A DNA stretch of 56,354 nucleotides, from positions 1-56,354 of the forward strand of contig JAAVLZ010000020.1 of assembly GCA_012034405.1 (NCBI GenBank), written 5' to 3'. The translations under genes and the position numbers were made by a program. Origin of the DNA: Oscillospiraceae bacterium HV4-5-C5C. GTDB taxonomy: Bacteria; Bacillota; Clostridia; Saccharofermentanales; Fastidiosipilaceae. This document shows positions 44,522-53,077 of this stretch, piece by piece; the first letter of the stretch is position 1; every line of letters starts with the position of its first letter. The notes under the pieces were generated by a model, which did no database searches, was not told the origin of the DNA, and was given only the letters and a program-made list of their open reading frames with translations.

Positions 44522-45370
44522 TTATATGTTCCTCCCTTTGATCAGCTCACTCAGTTCCGCCACTATTGCCCGCAGCAGCCGGCTGAAGTCCCCGCCTACC
44601 AGCCTGGCGGTTTCATTGACATCATCTGAACTTAATGGCTGATCAGATAAACCCGCGGCCATATTGGTGATACAGGAGATACCGGCTACCTTAACGCCCC
44701 GGTGCCGCGCGGCGATTACCTCACAGGCCGTGCTCATACCGACGGCATCCGCCCCCATACAGCGATAGAGTCTTATCTCAGCGGGCGTTTCAAACTGAGG
44801 GCCGGTGGTCTGCAGATATATACCATTTTGCAGGGACAGGCCGCACCTGGCTGCCGCCTTAAGCACGCACTGTCTCATGTCAAAATCATAAGCCTCCGTC
44901 ATGTCAGGAAACCGGGGTCCGAGCTGTTCATCATTGGGGCCAATCAGCGGCGAGGGCACAAGTGACGCAATCTGGTCCGTAATCAACATGAAATCCCCGA
45001 CCTTATATGCCGGGTTGACGCCGCCGGCGGCATTGGTCAGTAATAAATGCCCGACTCCCAGTTCAGCCATGACTCTGACTGGCAGAACCACATCTGACAT
45101 GGGGTAGCCTTCATAATAGTGAACCCGGCCCTGCATCAGGACACAGGGAACCCCGCTGATATGAGCAAAAATAAAGCGGCCCTTATGACCTGGCGCGGTA
45201 GACTGCGGGAAACCCTCCAGCGTGCTGTAGGGCAGCACAGTTTCAGCTTGTATCTGTTCCGCAAAATCCCCCAGGCCGCTGCCCAATATCAAGCCCAATT
45301 CAGGCCGGAAATCCGTCTGTTTTTTAATTGCCTGACAAATCTGATCCATCCGCTTGCAGTCCTGCCCCAT
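44522..45370 (-). CDS. pnp: Purine nucleoside phosphorylase, trimeric type
   Basis: 282 residues from the ATG at 45370 with AGGAGGG 5 bases upstream; the in-frame codons further upstream overlap the promoter and are not coding. Phosphate-binding LILGSGLGDFAEQI, PGHKG, MQGRVHYYEGY, TNAAGGVN, GPQFETPAEIR and VGMSTACEV are visible. The purine-binding segment reads CITNMAAG, with the Asn typical of 6-oxopurine enzymes (inosine, guanosine) instead of the Asp of methylthioadenosine phosphorylase. So methylthioadenosine would need deamination first, for which the nearby amidohydrolase fits. Confidence 0.95.
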   Translation of the reverse strand: MGQDCKRMDQICQAIKKQTDFRPELGLILGSGLGDFAEQIQAETVLPYSTLEGFPQSTAPGHKGRFIFAHISGVPCVLMQGRVHYYEGYPMSDVVLPVRVMAELGVGHLLLTNAAGGVNPAYKVGDFMLITDQIASLVPSPLIGPNDEQLGPRFPDMTEAYDFDMRQCVLKAAARCGLSLQNGIYLQTTGPQFETPAEIRLYRCMGADAVGMSTACEVIAARHRGVKVAGISCITNMAAGLSDQPLSSDDVNETARLVGGDFSRLLRAIVAELSELIKGRNI

Positions 45371-45412
45371 TTTGCCCTCCTGACCCGGCAGCCATCCGCT
45401 GCTGCTGTAGTC

Positions 45413-45418
45413 AGTATA
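45413..45418 (-). promoter_or_regulatory. Extended -10 promoter for the pnp operon
   Basis: TGCTATACT on the minus strand about 45 bases upstream of the pnp ATG. The TGn extension is present; no good -35 is visible. Confidence 0.45.
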
Positions 45419-45611
45419 GCACAAGCCCTGAGGTCCGGAGTTATCTGACTGCTTGTATCCGGCAGACGGCTTACCAGGGAGCCGGCAGAGATGCACAAGC
45501 TGAATTCCGGTAGGAGCTTCTCTTTTAGTTACTTTTTTGCTACAATAAGAACAACTTGCAATTTTCATTTTCAGGCGTTAAATCGCTTATAACAATCAAG
45601 GTGGTACAGCC

Positions 45612-46076
45612 ATGAAATTACAGGAGTCATCTGAAAACTATCTGGAAAACATTTTGATTTTGCAGCTCCGGCAGGGGGAAGTTCATTCCATAGACTTGGC
45701 CAATGAGATGAACTTTTCAAAGCCCTCTATAAGCCGCGCGGTGCATCTCCTGGCTGATAATGGTTATCTTGAAATCGAAGATGATGGTCGCCTGGTCCTG
45801 ACTGATCTGGGTGAAAATACCGCCGCCCATGTTTACCAGCGCCACCTGACTTTACAGCAATTTCTGCTCCACCTGCAGGTAGACGCGGAAACCGCGGCTC
45901 AGGATGCCTGCCGCATGGAGCATGTCATTTCCCAGGAAACATTTGACGCCATCCGCAATTGGCTGACTGAATGCGGGATTGACCATCCGCAAGCTACGCC
46001 TGAGTCTATTTTTGCCTACAATAAGCGCCTGATTGAAGCGCAGCGTGAACAGCCGGAGTCTGAAAGCCAGGTCTGA
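45612..46076 (+). CDS. DtxR/MntR-family metal-dependent regulator
   Basis: A 154-residue protein: N-terminal winged helix (NYLENILILQLRQGEVHSIDLANEMNFSKPSISRAV) and a dimerisation/metal domain. By alignment to MntR, the ligand positions read Asn for Asp8, Glu for Glu11, His (YQRHLTLQ) for His77, and Cys-Glu-His (CRMEH) for Glu99-Glu102-His103. Cys at the last site resembles the iron sensor DtxR, but the replaced aspartate is unusual. Metal specificity is therefore uncertain. It is divergent from pnp and followed by a strong terminator. Confidence 0.88.
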   Translation: MKLQESSENYLENILILQLRQGEVHSIDLANEMNFSKPSISRAVHLLADNGYLEIEDDGRLVLTDLGENTAAHVYQRHLTLQQFLLHLQVDAETAAQDACRMEHVISQETFDAIRNWLTECGIDHPQATPESIFAYNKRLIEAQREQPESESQV

Positions 46077-46095
46077 ATATAGTTTTGATCAATAT

Positions 46096-46138
46096 AAAAG
46101 CCGTCTGATCCGGGTTATACCTGAATCAGACGGCTTTT
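46096..46138. terminator. Bidirectional terminator
   Basis: A 14-bp perfect stem (AAAAGCCGTCTGAT, 46096-46109, with its complement at 46125-46138). It serves the DtxR-type gene on the plus strand and the convergent MurL-MurD gene on the minus strand. Confidence 0.92.
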
Positions 46139-46183
46139 ATCCATGCAGTGGCGGCTGGCTGATCGGCCAGCTAGTACCCTTGG

Positions 46184-49100
46184 TCATCCTCTGGCCGCAA
46201 CATGAGGATCTGCCTGAGCCAGGATCTGGCGGCGGAAATCATCTCCCCTGGCCTCAAAGTTCTTATAGCTATTATATGATGAAGCTGCCGGCGACAGCAG
46301 ACAGCTGCTCCCCGGGGGCGTTAATTGGTAGGCCAGCCTGACGGCTTCCGCCATGTTTTGTGCGGCAACCGCCCGTCGCGGCCCGATCGCCTCCAGTACC
46401 TGCCGGCCTGTATCAGGTAAACAGATGAAATGACTCACCTGACTTTGACGTAAATATTGAATAAATTCCTTATAATCCAGGCCCCGGTCCATGCCGCCGA
46501 CAATCAGAGTCGCCACATTGCCGAGGGTCTCAATAGCATACTCGGTCGCGCGCGGAATGGTCGCGATGGAATCATTATAAAAATGAATGCCGCTGAAGTC
46601 GCCCAGATATTCACAGCGGTGCGGAATACCGGGGAAGCTGCGGACACCCGCCTGGATATTGTCAGCTGAGATACCCAGTTCCTGACAGACGGTAGCCGCA
46701 AAAGCCAGATCATAGGCATGGTGCCGGCCGTTCAGATGCGGATTGAGTTTCCGCAAGGCTTCGCCATCCGCTTCGCTTATCCGTTTGACCCGGCCCCGCA
46801 GCAGGCCTTCACAGCGCCGCTTCAGGTCAGGGTCATCATCATTTAAAATAAAGCATTGTTCCGGCTGCTGCCATCTGGCTATGTTGAGCTTGCTGTCGCA
46901 GTACTCATCATAAGAACGATAGTGATCCAGATGTTCTTCGTAAAGATTGGTGATCAATGCCAGAGGCGGCGAAGCCTGGACAAACTGTAGCTGATGGCAG
47001 GATAGTTCCAGCACGGCTATGTCACCTGCCGCAATCTGTTCATATGCATCTAAAACCGGTACGCCGATATTGCCCATCAGCCAGGTTTTCCAGCCGCTGC
47101 CGCGGCAAATATCCGCAATAATCGTTGAGGTGGTGGTCTTCCCCTTGGTTCCGGTCACCCCAACCAACCTGGAGGTCGGCGGAAAGCGCAGAAACAGATC
47201 AATCTGTCCGCTGATTTCCGTGTGCGGAAACACCTTTAAGATGCCGGGAGCCAACCAGGTGTCCGTATAGGCCTTAAAGCTGATGCCGGGGCTTTTAAGT
47301 ACCAGATCATATTGCGGAACAGCCTCAAGATAATCTGCTCCGGTATGCAGCCGCAGGCAAACCTGCCGGTCCAGCGCCGGCAGTGTCACCGGGCGAGCGT
47401 CAGCTACCCCCAGCTCGGGCTGGCCCAGCGCTTCATAGTGGCGCAGTAAAAATCGAAGTGAAGCCTGTCCCTCCCGCCCCATCCCTAAAATCAGGATCCG
47501 TTTATGGGACAAATAAGCCAGCAACCGCGCCAGGGGCGGCTGCGGGTTGTCTGAGCGCCGGAGCGAGTCGGCAGGCCAGGCCAGCATCCCCTCCAGGCAG
47601 GGCCTGAATTGCAGCGGGATAGCCTGCCCATTTTGCCAGTCAGATAGCAAAGCCTGTAATGATGAATCTGCCTGGGGGAGCCGGCAGCCGGCCAGGGACG
47701 GGGCATCCGACAGCGATGGCTGTTCAAGTTTGACGCCGGGCAGCTTATCCGCCGCGGCCAGCTCCAGGAAGTGGCGCCAGAGCAGCGGCAGATCGGCTTC
47801 ACTGAGGCCGCCGGCCAGAGCCTGTCTTATAGCCAGGCTCAAAGCCAGGCGTACCTCAGCGACGGTCCCCACACATTCAAAGGGCTTGGCCGTGGTCAGG
47901 CCACAAAGCTCATCCAGGGTGGGAAGCAGGTCCGGATCAGCAAACATATTTTTACCCCAAATGTCCTCTAAAACGGACAGGGACATAAACGGCGCCAGAA
48001 TGATGGCGACAAAAAGGCACTTGGCGCAGTGTCCGCACCATAAATTTTGTTTGCTGCCGACGTTGCAGGAGCGAAACACGCGATAGAAGGCAGGGTAGCG
48101 CGCAAAGTCGCGGGCGATCAGGATTTCAGCAAACGGCCGCAGTAAGCTGAAATAATAAACCTGATTACCCAGATACGCGCCGGTGTACTGACGGAAATCC
48201 GCTTCAAAAGCATAGCTTTTTGAATACTGATGATTGACATCCGTTCCTGCCACTGATGGCTCGTCCGCTGAAGCTTCATTAGATAAAACGACAAAAGGAA
48301 TCTGCCACACATAAGCTGTGTAATAACTTAAGAAGGCCAATAAGGCCGAAAAGGGCGTGTGTCCGTTTAAAAAACCCAGTTGATTCAGTTTCAGTAAAGT
48401 CTGATCCAGTTTGCGCCGCACAATCAGCTGATTCTCAGCCGGGATACCGGCTAACTCCATGCAGGTCAACGCCGCCGGGCCGGAATTGACCCCAAAAGCA
48501 TAGCGGCGGATATTGAGGGTCCTGGTGCGCATTAATGATACGACCGAATCCTTGCCACCGCCAACCGGGATTAAACAACTATGGCCCTGATCAGGTATGG
48601 CCGCGGCAGCGGCGCCAGCCACAACAACCGCCGGGCAGCAGGTTTTGATTGTCAGCAGATCCTGCTGTTGAAGATCCAGGCCATTACGGTAGATAAATTC
48701 ACCCAGTCCATGGTAGAACTGCCTCAGCCACCAGCGCTTTTCCGTTTCCTCAAGCCCAGCCGCCTGTATGGTCAGCGTAGGATTGCAGCAGGCTTTCCAA
48801 TAACTGATGCTCTCCATCAGGCCTGCGCAGAATAAGCTGCGCAGCGAAAGCTCATCCATGGCCCGGCTGCAGGTCACCGCCTCCTCAGCCGCACACGCAG
48901 GCAGCGGAAAGATCAATTCAGGGCGAAACTCCGCCAGACCGGGAACCGAAAAATCGTAAATGACCTGCAATCGTGTGGACTGGCAGGTCAGCCAGAAACC
49001 CCTGTATATAAATTCCGGATAAGCCTGCCGCAAAATACGGAAGCGCGCCTGACCGCTGGCCTCTTTCCAGCTCTGGTCAGCCGGATTAATGGCCGCGGGG

Positions 49101-49243
49101 CTTATGATCCGGGCTGCGCCGGGAGCGCTAAGGCTCCGGCTCAGCTGACCCCTGGTATAGTAATATTGCGGGCCTTGTGAGTTATCAACTCTGTGGCCGC
49201 AGGCTTGAGCGCCGATTGATTGAGAAGCAGATATCTGGCTCAT
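46184..49243 (-). CDS. MurL-MurD fusion: muramyl-peptide glutamate epimerase and Glu ligase
   Basis: 1019 residues. N-terminal half (about 60-470) resembles UDP-N-acetylmuramoyl-L-alanyl-L-glutamate epimerase MurL: PP-loop-like IPVGGGKDSVVSLM (about 229), VLSNEASADEP (about 321), VNHQYSKSYAFEADF and CGHCAKC (about 402). The C-terminal half (about 579-1019) is a Mur ligase: KRILILGMGREGQAS, ATP-binding GVTGTKGKTTT (about 697), ELSCHQLQF and NLYEEHLDHY. In the known MurD2/MurL route the ligase adds L-Glu and MurL inverts it to D-Glu. One polypeptide for both steps is unusual. No strong RBS is visible before the ATG. Divergent from a membrane-anchored regulator; a cell-wall amidase follows that regulator. 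Confidence 0.8.
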   Translation of the reverse strand: MSQISASQSIGAQACGHRVDNSQGPQYYYTRGQLSRSLSAPGAARIISPAAINPADQSWKEASGQARFRILRQAYPEFIYRGFWLTCQSTRLQVIYDFSVPGLAEFRPELIFPLPACAAEEAVTCSRAMDELSLRSLFCAGLMESISYWKACCNPTLTIQAAGLEETEKRWWLRQFYHGLGEFIYRNGLDLQQQDLLTIKTCCPAVVVAGAAAAAIPDQGHSCLIPVGGGKDSVVSLMRTRTLNIRRYAFGVNSGPAALTCMELAGIPAENQLIVRRKLDQTLLKLNQLGFLNGHTPFSALLAFLSYYTAYVWQIPFVVLSNEASADEPSVAGTDVNHQYSKSYAFEADFRQYTGAYLGNQVYYFSLLRPFAEILIARDFARYPAFYRVFRSCNVGSKQNLWCGHCAKCLFVAIILAPFMSLSVLEDIWGKNMFADPDLLPTLDELCGLTTAKPFECVGTVAEVRLALSLAIRQALAGGLSEADLPLLWRHFLELAAADKLPGVKLEQPSLSDAPSLAGCRLPQADSSLQALLSDWQNGQAIPLQFRPCLEGMLAWPADSLRRSDNPQPPLARLLAYLSHKRILILGMGREGQASLRFLLRHYEALGQPELGVADARPVTLPALDRQVCLRLHTGADYLEAVPQYDLVLKSPGISFKAYTDTWLAPGILKVFPHTEISGQIDLFLRFPPTSRLVGVTGTKGKTTTSTIIADICRGSGWKTWLMGNIGVPVLDAYEQIAAGDIAVLELSCHQLQFVQASPPLALITNLYEEHLDHYRSYDEYCDSKLNIARWQQPEQCFILNDDDPDLKRRCEGLLRGRVKRISEADGEALRKLNPHLNGRHHAYDLAFAATVCQELGISADNIQAGVRSFPGIPHRCEYLGDFSGIHFYNDSIATIPRATEYAIETLGNVATLIVGGMDRGLDYKEFIQYLRQSQVSHFICLPDTGRQVLEAIGPRRAVAAQNMAEAVRLAYQLTPPGSSCLLSPAASSYNSYKNFEARGDDFRRQILAQADPHVAARG

Positions 49244-49327
49244 TAATCAGGAACAGTCCTTTCCTTCATACCCCTCCTTCAATACCCCTCACCTGAGATT
49301 ACAAAGCCGGGGTATACAGCTATAAAA

Positions 49328-49357
49328 TTGCCCGCAGTAAACGATTGATGTTATAAT
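49328..49357 (+). promoter_or_regulatory. Promoter of the MerR-like gene
   Basis: TTGCCC (49328-49333) and TATAAT (49352-49357) 18 bases apart; the -10 has an extended TGT. Lies in the divergent region with the MurL-MurD gene. Confidence 0.6.
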
Positions 49358-49423
49358 TGCATCTGATCCGGGCCGCTTGAGGGGTCTTTGGATATTATAT
49401 CAAAACACCAAAGGAGTCACACA

Positions 49424-50002
49424 ATGGATCTGGGTGAGGTTTCCTCCGTAACCGGTCTGGACAAATCAACGATAGCCTACTATGTTGATCAAAAGATCGT
49501 CACGCCTCTGTATCCCCACCGCCGCCGGGCGGATGAGGCAGAATACGCCCAGGAGGACTTATCCAAACTGAAAGCCTGCGCCAATCTCCGCCGTCTGGAG
49601 CTGCCCCTGGATCAGGTCCGTGAAGTTTTGGGCAGCCGGGAGTCGGCAGCTAAAATCCTGGTTGACTATTATGGAGTATTAAAAAAGCGGCTTGAAAATG
49701 AACAAGTCAGGCTTGGCTGTTTGCAGCATCTTGATTTGGGCCAGTTTGAGGATATCAGTGAAATCATTGACACCTTCGCGGAACTCAAATTGGACTTACC
49801 GCTGCCGGGCCGGGATACTGATCATGACGCAGATCGGGAAAGGCGGCTGACCTTTAATAAGATGCGCGCTGAGCTGTATGAATTAGAAACAATCAGGCAG
49901 CAGCTATCCCGCAGTAAATCGCGGTATTTCCGCCTGATGCTGATTTTTCTTTTTTTATTTATTGCCTGTCTGGGGTGGATCATCAGCCCTTATCTTTTCT
50001 GA
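49424..50002 (+). CDS. MerR-type regulator with C-terminal membrane anchor
   Basis: 192 residues from the ATG at 49424 with AAAGGAG 7 bases upstream. The N terminus is a MerR winged helix (LGEVSSVTGLDKSTIAYYVDQKIVTP, residues 2-70), then a coiled-coil-like acidic region, and a last hydrophobic helix (YFRLMLIFLFLFIACLGWII, about 168-187) that anchors it to the membrane. Membrane-tethered MerR proteins are uncommon. The signal is unknown; the neighbours are cell-wall genes. Confidence 0.8.
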   Translation: MDLGEVSSVTGLDKSTIAYYVDQKIVTPLYPHRRRADEAEYAQEDLSKLKACANLRRLELPLDQVREVLGSRESAAKILVDYYGVLKKRLENEQVRLGCLQHLDLGQFEDISEIIDTFAELKLDLPLPGRDTDHDADRERRLTFNKMRAELYELETIRQQLSRSKSRYFRLMLIFLFLFIACLGWIISPYLF

Positions 50003-50131
50003 GCCGGCAGATGCTGCCCCTGATTATCATTAAGGCCGCCACTCAGCCGGTCACCTTTATAATGATTGTCATCGTGATTATATGACGTCAGACATATTCA
50101 TGGACACAACAATGTAGATTAGAGGATTCGT

Positions 50132-51454
50132 ATGCATAAATTTTCCAGATTCAATTCCGCAGCGGGGCGGACCGCGCTGATCTCCGTGTTTCTGACGGCG
50201 CTCTTAAGTTCCTGCAGTATCTTTGGCGGGATCACGCCGTCAGCCTCCGCTTCAGCTGACACAGAGGCCACAGCGACCAGTGGCCAGACAGGCACGGCCG
50301 CCTGGTCCGGCACGGAGACGGAGCAAGCCGGCACGGAAAGCCTGCCTGCCGGGACCGTTTCCGGAGCAACAGAAGCCAGCCAGACAGAAAGTCAGACCTC
50401 GGCCACCAGCACCGGCAGCACTGAGGTCGATGGTAAACTGGCGTATACCTTTAATCAGGTCAGTGTTCCTGACAGCAGTCTGGCAACGACCACAGATGAT
50501 AATAACTGGGAACGCTGGCCCGGCACCAGCAGCCTGGACCAAGCCATCACGGTTGATCTCAGCGCGTATCAGGGCGCAGCTCAAAACGCCCAGGCCCTGC
50601 AGGGCATCACGGTTATTGTAGATCCGGGTCACGGTCTGACGGATCCCGGAGCCGTAGCCACTGACAGCGCCGGGAACCAGATCCGGGAGGCTGATATCAC
50701 CCTGCCTATCGGTCTGGCCCTGAAGGACAAATTGGAAGCCATGGGCGCTACCGTGGTGATGACCCGCACTTCAGACAGCTGGGTATCGCTGTACAGCAGA
50801 GTTGCCATTGCCGGGAATACGGTACTGGATTTCTGGGATCAGGTGCTTTCCCAAAATGGTCAGAGCACCGATTGGACTCAGAGCCTGCGCGCGGATCTGC
50901 AGACGATGCTGGACCTAAACGCGGATGACGCTGCCAGTGGCGGCCGGGGGATCTGCCAGGGCATAGGAGCCACTACTGATCTGCGGAAATTGCTGGACGC
51001 TGAACGGGAAACGTCACAGATCATTTATGTATCGGTCCACGCCAACACCAGTGATACGGACCCCTCAGCCCACGGACTGCAAACCTACATTTCCACCAAC
51101 GACAGTGTATATGCATCTGAAAGCGAGGCGTTTGGCGGAGATTCAGTTGATGATGAATATCTGCCCATCAATCCCAATTACCGATATTATAACGACGCAG
51201 ACCGGACCAGGCTGGCCCAGTCTATCTTTAACGGGGTCAGCAGCCAGGTACCCGCGCTGTTAAATGCCGGCGGCCAGGCTATTTATACCGGTAATTACGC
51301 TTTCCTTCGCGAAATCAATCTGACCAGTGTGTTAGTTGAAACCGGCTTTATGAGCAATGCAGACGATCTGGCCGTGCTGACTGACTCTGACGCCCAGCAG
51401 CAGATCGCCCAGGGTATAGCGGACGGTGTTTATACCTATTTTTGCCAAAACTGA
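50132..51454 (+). CDS. N-acetylmuramoyl-L-alanine amidase, lipoprotein
   Basis: 440 residues. Signal peptide with lipobox LSSC (Cys28), a Ser/Thr/Ala/Glu-rich linker to about residue 110, then an Amidase_3 domain (about 158-440): zinc ligands in VDPGHGLTDPG, READITLPIG and VSVHANTSD, and catalytic Glu in VLVETGFMSN. It cuts the amide between muramic acid and the peptide stem and is held at the outer face of the membrane. RBS AGAGGA. An insertion of about 60 residues separates the first and last zinc motifs (residues near 230-290). Confidence 0.93.
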   Translation: MHKFSRFNSAAGRTALISVFLTALLSSCSIFGGITPSASASADTEATATSGQTGTAAWSGTETEQAGTESLPAGTVSGATEASQTESQTSATSTGSTEVDGKLAYTFNQVSVPDSSLATTTDDNNWERWPGTSSLDQAITVDLSAYQGAAQNAQALQGITVIVDPGHGLTDPGAVATDSAGNQIREADITLPIGLALKDKLEAMGATVVMTRTSDSWVSLYSRVAIAGNTVLDFWDQVLSQNGQSTDWTQSLRADLQTMLDLNADDAASGGRGICQGIGATTDLRKLLDAERETSQIIYVSVHANTSDTDPSAHGLQTYISTNDSVYASESEAFGGDSVDDEYLPINPNYRYYNDADRTRLAQSIFNGVSSQVPALLNAGGQAIYTGNYAFLREINLTSVLVETGFMSNADDLAVLTDSDAQQQIAQGIADGVYTYFCQN

Positions 51455-51619
51455 ACTGTAAAGCCGCTGTAACACGGTCCGTCAGAGGCCAGATGGGCGG
51501 CGGCCGGTGGCCGGCGCAAGTTGTCAGGCCAGCCTGCTTTTGGTTATACTGCAGTTATCCAAACCAGCCGGCCGTTAAACCGGTTTGACCGCTCTGCCAC
51601 GGAGAAAGTGACCGCGCCT

Positions 51620-52783
51620 ATGGAACTAAACAAACAGAATGTCCGCAAAATCTGCGGCATTATCGCCTTTGCCGTGCTGCTTTTCTTAGCTGTGCAGAAT
51701 ATCAGTTACCTGCCGCGGGTCATTAACTGGATCAGCAACATCCTGTCCCCCTTGTTTATCGGCGCGGTCATTGCCTTCATTCTGAATATTCCGGCCAAAA
51801 GCATTCAGCAGCATCTGTTTACCAAGCCCTGGAAGCAGAACAACAGCTTCCGAATCAAAGCCGGCCGGGGTCTGTCAATTCTTTTGACCTATTTACTGGT
51901 CATTGGCATATTCATTGCTCTGGGCTTTATTGTCGTGCCTGAGCTCGTGCGATCCATATCCCAATTTGTCGCCTCTATTCCGGATTCACTGCAGCAGTTA
52001 GAAAACTTTTTAAAGGAACAGGGCGGAAAAATCCCTCAGCTTGACAATTTCATTAACAATCTGGATGACTATCTGGCCAAATTCAGTGACACCTTTATTG
52101 ATTGGCTGAATAAGACCTACGGAGACATCATTAACACCACCATCCGGCTCTCTGCTAATGTTATCAACAGTCTGACCAACCTGTTTATCGGCCTGGTATT
52201 TGCCACCTATATTATGGCCAGAAAAGAAAAACTGGGTCAGCAGGTCCGGTCACTTTGTTACGCTTATTTACCGGAAAAAAGAGTGGATCGGTTTTTTGAA
52301 ATCGTCAAGCTTTCCGGTAATACTTTTGGCAGTTTTATTACCAGTCAGGTTACGGAAGCGATTATCCTGGGATTTTTAACCTTTGTCACCAACACCATTC
52401 TCCAGTTCCCCTATGCTCTGACTATTTCAGTTGTTATAGCGGTTCTGGCCCTCGTGCCGATTTTTGGCGCCATCATCGGAGCCGCGGTGGGCTTTGTCCT
52501 CATTCTGACACAGGATCCGCTGAAGGCCATCGCCTTTTTAATCGTGAACATGGTCGTCCAGCAAATTGAAAACAATCTGATTTACCCCCGTACGGTAGGT
52601 AAATCAGTCGGTCTGCCCGCCATGTGGGTTTTAGCGGCCACGGTAATCGGCGGCGCTGTCTGGGGTGTATTTGGGATGCTTTTCATGATCCCGGCTTTTT
52701 CAGTGCTCTACACCTTGCTGGGCCGGAAGGTCCAGCAAAAACTGACCAAGCGAAAAATCCCGCATTATAAGGTCAAAGATTAG
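51620..52783 (+). CDS. AI-2E family transporter-like membrane protein
   Basis: About 387 residues from the ATG at 51620 (MELNKQNVRK). The start is uncertain: GGAG is 15 bases upstream and a GTG at 51608 is possible. The protein has about eight transmembrane helices (UPF0118/PF01594), with LVPIFGAIIGAAVGFVLIL and the conserved VVQQIENNLIYPRTVGKSVGLPAMWVL segment. Family members export autoinducer-2 or act as sodium/lithium antiporters; the substrate here is unknown. It follows the amidase by about 165 bases. Confidence 0.9.
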   Translation: MELNKQNVRKICGIIAFAVLLFLAVQNISYLPRVINWISNILSPLFIGAVIAFILNIPAKSIQQHLFTKPWKQNNSFRIKAGRGLSILLTYLLVIGIFIALGFIVVPELVRSISQFVASIPDSLQQLENFLKEQGGKIPQLDNFINNLDDYLAKFSDTFIDWLNKTYGDIINTTIRLSANVINSLTNLFIGLVFATYIMARKEKLGQQVRSLCYAYLPEKRVDRFFEIVKLSGNTFGSFITSQVTEAIILGFLTFVTNTILQFPYALTISVVIAVLALVPIFGAIIGAAVGFVLILTQDPLKAIAFLIVNMVVQQIENNLIYPRTVGKSVGLPAMWVLAATVIGGAVWGVFGMLFMIPAFSVLYTLLGRKVQQKLTKRKIPHYKVKD

Positions 52784-52786
52784 CTC

Positions 52787-52820
52787 CCGCCTGGCTTTAC
52801 CGGATCCAGCCGCCAGGCGG
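52787..52820 (+). terminator. Weak terminator candidate after the AI-2E gene
   Basis: A 9-bp stem CCGCCTGGC / GCCAGGCGG starts 4 bases past the stop codon. No T-run follows, so it may act only weakly. Confidence 0.35.
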
Positions 52821-52839
52821 AATTCAGCTTGATCCGCCC

Positions 52840-52868
52840 TTGACAGTCAGGCTTAAAGTCGCTATTAT
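52840..52868 (+). promoter_or_regulatory. Strong promoter for tRNA-Ser
   Basis: TTGACA (52840-52845) and TATTAT (52863-52868) with a 17-base spacer. Confidence 0.85.
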
Positions 52869-52941
52869 ATTTATGTTTTGAGCCATGTCTCCAGCTTATT
52901 TTCATGGGAGACCGGTGCATACATACGGTCAGCTTTTATTT

Positions 52942-53033
52942 GGAGAAGTCGCCTAGCTGGTCGAGGGCGCACGACTGGAAATCGTGTAGGCGTCACAAGC
53001 GTCTCGAGGGTTCGAATCCCTCCTTCTCCGCCA
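52942..53033 (+). tRNA. tRNA-Ser (anticodon GGA)
   Basis: A 92-base class II tRNA with acceptor GGAGAAG/CTTCTCC, discriminator G73 and encoded CCA. The anticodon arm CACGA-CTGGAAA-TCGTG gives anticodon GGA, and the long variable arm typical of serine tRNAs lies between the anticodon and T stems. A possible integration site for the more AT-rich DNA that follows. Confidence 0.97.
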
Positions 53034-53035
53034 TA

Positions 53036-53077
53036 GAAGCACCACTATTTTGATAGAATAGTGGTGCTTCTTTTTTT
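53036..53077 (+). terminator. Terminator after tRNA-Ser
   Basis: A 14-bp perfect stem (GAAGCACCACTATT, 53036-53049, with complement at 53057-53070) followed by eight T residues. Confidence 0.95.
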
